Part shown: piece by piece, positions 31,424 to 33,168 of the stretch
Numbering within the stretch: position 1 is the stretch's first letter
How the letters are laid out: every line of letters begins with the position of its first letter
NCBI GenBank assembly: GCA_004213565.1
Contig: SHBB01000019.1
Coordinates: 1-33,168, forward strand
Direction: 5' to 3'
Source of the DNA: Sandaracinaceae bacterium
GTDB taxonomy: Bacteria; Myxococcota_A; Polyangia; Polyangiales; Sandaracinaceae
Length of the DNA: 33,168 nucleotides
Notes under the pieces: generated by a model
Database searches by the model: none
Told to the model about the DNA's origin: nothing
Seen by the model: only the letters and a program-made list of their open reading frames with translations
Made by a program: the position numbers and the translations under genes

Positions 31424-32272
31424 CAGCTCGGCCCTCGCGTAGCGCCTCCACGCCTGAACCACGTCGCCGAGGGGAGCCCGAGGCACCTCGTATCCCCATA
31501 GGCGCAGCTCGTCCGCGGCGACGACCGAGGCGTGCTTCACCCACTCGGCGTCGCCGTGTCGACGCCAGCGCTCGACCGCGACGCCTTCGAAGGGGCGCCG
31601 CACGTCGCCGTGGCTGGAGTCGGCCCGCAGGTGGCTCCACGCTTCGGTCGCGGCGATCGTCTGCTCCAGGCTCACCTCCCGTTCCAGCAGCTGACCCACC
31701 CGTCGCAATGCTTGCTCGGGCGCGATCATCAGATCTTCGAAGCGCAGCGCCAGCAATCGAGGGTGAGAGAGCTCCGCGAGCTGGCGCGCGCTGCGCTTCC
31801 AGGCGCTCACCACGCCGTCGAGGGCCTCCTCCCCGCGCGTCCAACGACTGAGCACCACGTCCCTCAGATCGCGGACCAGAGCGATGACCGTGAAGTCCGT
31901 CTCCGCGAGCAGCCGAGGCACCCACTCGAACGGACCGTGATCTTTCGAGACGACCCACACCGCGCCCGGATGCCGCCAGCCAAAGCGACGGCATAGCAGC
32001 GCGTCCAGGCTCGGCTCCTCCGACGCCTCGAAGAGACGCTCGCCGTCACCCGGGTGGCGCATCGATCGCGTGAGGGCCAGCCGTTCCCTTCGCGTCAACG
32101 CCGAGCCAGCTCCGACGCCGAGCTCGGAGGCCAGCCGCAGCGGCGCTTGGAGCACGCTGCCCGCCGTCTCGACGCCTGGGAAGGCGCACAGAACCTCGGT
32201 CGCGAAGCGGGTGCCGCTTCGCTGCTCGCCTACCAGCCAAAGCCGTCGAGGACGGGGCATGCCGGACGCCAT
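31334..32272 (-). CDS. Sulfotransferase (PAPS-dependent)
   Basis: 312 residues. The 5'-phosphosulfate loop is GEQRSGTRF near the N-terminus, and the 3'-phosphate-binding segment is VRDLRDVVLSRWTRGEEALDGVVSAW, as in Stf0/Sulfotransfer families. The enzyme moves sulfate from PAPS to a hydroxyl or amine of a lipid, sugar or peptide. I give the ATG at 32272; the ATG at 32260 (MPRPRRLWLV) is equally possible, and neither has a Shine-Dalgarno. It is divergent from the histidine kinase gene with about 20 bases between, and overlaps the peptidase gene tail to tail. A role in tailoring the nearby peptide is imaginable but not shown. Core catalytic residues cannot be assigned beyond the PAPS motifs. 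Confidence 0.85.
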   Translation of the reverse strand: MASGMPRPRRLWLVGEQRSGTRFATEVLCAFPGVETAGSVLQAPLRLASELGVGAGSALTRRERLALTRSMRHPGDGERLFEASEEPSLDALLCRRFGWRHPGAVWVVSKDHGPFEWVPRLLAETDFTVIALVRDLRDVVLSRWTRGEEALDGVVSAWKRSARQLAELSHPRLLALRFEDLMIAPEQALRRVGQLLEREVSLEQTIAATEAWSHLRADSSHGDVRRPFEGVAVERWRRHGDAEWVKHASVVAADELRLWGYEVPRAPLGDVVQAWRRYARAELLRGARVIATRARRRALPPMREPRPDAGDE

Positions 32273-32293
32273 GGCGCAGTGTACCGTGCCGCC

Positions 32294-33168
32294 GTGTCTG
32301 CACCGTTCCGTCTCGCCGCCGCCGCGGTCGTCTGTGTCGGAGCCCTCGGCGTGGTTCAGGCCGCCGGCGCCGATTGGGGGACGGGGATCGCGCTCGGGGT
32401 CGTGTCGACGTTCGCGCTGCTTCTGGCCAAACCGCGCCGGGCAGAGTCCGCCCGCCTCTCGGACGCGCTCCGTTCGCTCGAGGAGCGGATCGAGGGCGCG
32501 GCCGAGGCGCGGCATCGGATGCGCCTCGAGGCGGAGACGGCGGGGAGGTTCCGCGAGGAGTTCGTCGCCGCGGTGCGGCACGAGCTCAAGACGCCGCTGA
32601 ACGCGATCCTCGGGTTCACCGAGGTGCTGCTCCAGGGGGTGGACGGGCCGCTCGACGAGACGCAGCGCGAGGACGTGGAGGCGATCCGCTCGGCCGGCGT
32701 CTATCTCCAGGAGCTCGTCGAGGCGGTGCTGTCCGAGTGGGTGCCGAGCCAGGAGACGCCCCAGCTGCTCGAGCCCATCGACATCGGCGCGCTCGTCCGC
32801 GAGGTGGCGCGTCTGCTCGAAGGCCAGCTCCCGCAGGGCGTGGTGGAGATGCGGTGCGAGGTCGACCCGACGACGCCGTCGCCCTACGCGGATGGTCGTC
32901 GGCTCCGGCAGGTGCTCATCAACCTCGGGACCAACGCGATCCGCGCGACCCGCGAGGGCTTCATCGCCCTGGAGGCGGCGCCGCACGAGGACGGGGTGCG
33001 GCTGACCGTGCGCGACTCCGGACCGGGCATCCCCGAGACGGACATCCCCCGACTGTTCGAGGAATTCTCCCAGGCGGGCTCGCGAGAGTCGCGACGGGGC
33101 GGCACGGGCCTCGGGCTCGCGCTCACCCGCGATCTGGTCGAGTGGCACGGGGGACGCATCGATGTGGA
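32294..33168 (+). CDS. Membrane-bound sensor histidine kinase (3' end beyond window)
   Basis: 291 residues are visible and the frame is still open at the window end. It starts at a GTG (another in-frame GTG is at 32279) and has two hydrophobic segments (about 6-20 and 30-46) with only a few residues between, so almost no periplasmic sensor. A short coiled coil leads to the HisKA box RHELKTPLNAILGF (H96). The ATPase domain has the N box (INLGTNAI), G1 (DSGPGIP), the F box (LFEEFSQAG) and G2 (GGTGLGLAL). It is a complete HisKA-HATPase_c core as far as visible. The partner response regulator, or fused receiver, would lie past the edge. Confidence 0.9.
   Translation, partial: MSAPFRLAAAAVVCVGALGVVQAAGADWGTGIALGVVSTFALLLAKPRRAESARLSDALRSLEERIEGAAEARHRMRLEAETAGRFREEFVAAVRHELKTPLNAILGFTEVLLQGVDGPLDETQREDVEAIRSAGVYLQELVEAVLSEWVPSQETPQLLEPIDIGALVREVARLLEGQLPQGVVEMRCEVDPTTPSPYADGRRLRQVLINLGTNAIRATREGFIALEAAPHEDGVRLTVRDSGPGIPETDIPRLFEEFSQAGSRESRRGGTGLGLALTRDLVEWHGGRIDV

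Overview
The window is about 72% GC by eye, with third codon positions almost always G or C and many GTG starts. Its gene content is typical of a predatory or soil myxobacterium: two giant Ser/Thr kinase-ATPase-TPR proteins, a lipoprotein with myxobacterial Cys-rich 'CGNG..DPGE.CDDGN' repeats, an FG-GAP lipoprotein, a patatin and many hypothetical lipoproteins. I infer a Myxococcota member, possibly of the Polyangiales/Sandaracinus side. That placement is inference from content, not from a marker gene. No rRNA, tRNA, CRISPR array or insertion sequence was seen, and no stretch over about 130 bases lacks a gene.

Layout. 1-970: the 3' end of a Gly/Ser/Ala-repeat protein with a strong terminator, then a rhomboid protease on the minus strand. 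999-4008: a DinG/XPD-type helicase and a convergent aspartoacylase-like Zn hydrolase. 4023-10465: a plus-strand set of kinase-ATPase-TPR protein, lipoprotein and dihydrolipoyl-dehydrogenase-like flavoprotein. 10469-14090: a minus-strand operon of DegT aminotransferase, ABC ATPase, rhodanese and metallo-beta-lactamase-fold hydrolase. 14163-19562: a second kinase, with a degenerate cyclase-like domain, ATPase and TPRs, followed by a patatin. 19691-22851: a TPR-like protein, a convergent glycosyltransferase resembling animal B4GALNT (GT12), and a Cys-rich lipoprotein.

22945-31423 is the most interesting part. A double cyclic-nucleotide-binding protein, an HprK-like kinase, a PqqD/RRE protein and a radical SAM-SPASM enzyme are joined by 4-base start/stop overlaps. 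They are followed by a 1343-residue FG-GAP lipoprotein, an easily missed 55-residue peptide gene (30843-31010) and a small Ser/His S26-type peptidase. The peptide has a leader motif (KRPYERPRV, of the YxxPxL type), two cysteines, an ALA|C site and a C-terminal serine. I read the locus as a ribosomally synthesised, post-translationally modified peptide (RiPP) system: the RRE protein presents the precursor, the radical SAM enzyme crosslinks or otherwise edits the core, the HprK-like kinase may phosphorylate the C-terminal Ser, and the peptidase removes the leader. A second leader-like motif (KKPYQSPRV) lies out of frame across the 3' end of the radical SAM gene, which suggests a decayed or frameshifted second precursor. 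A sulfotransferase and a histidine kinase (cut by the window end) close the region.
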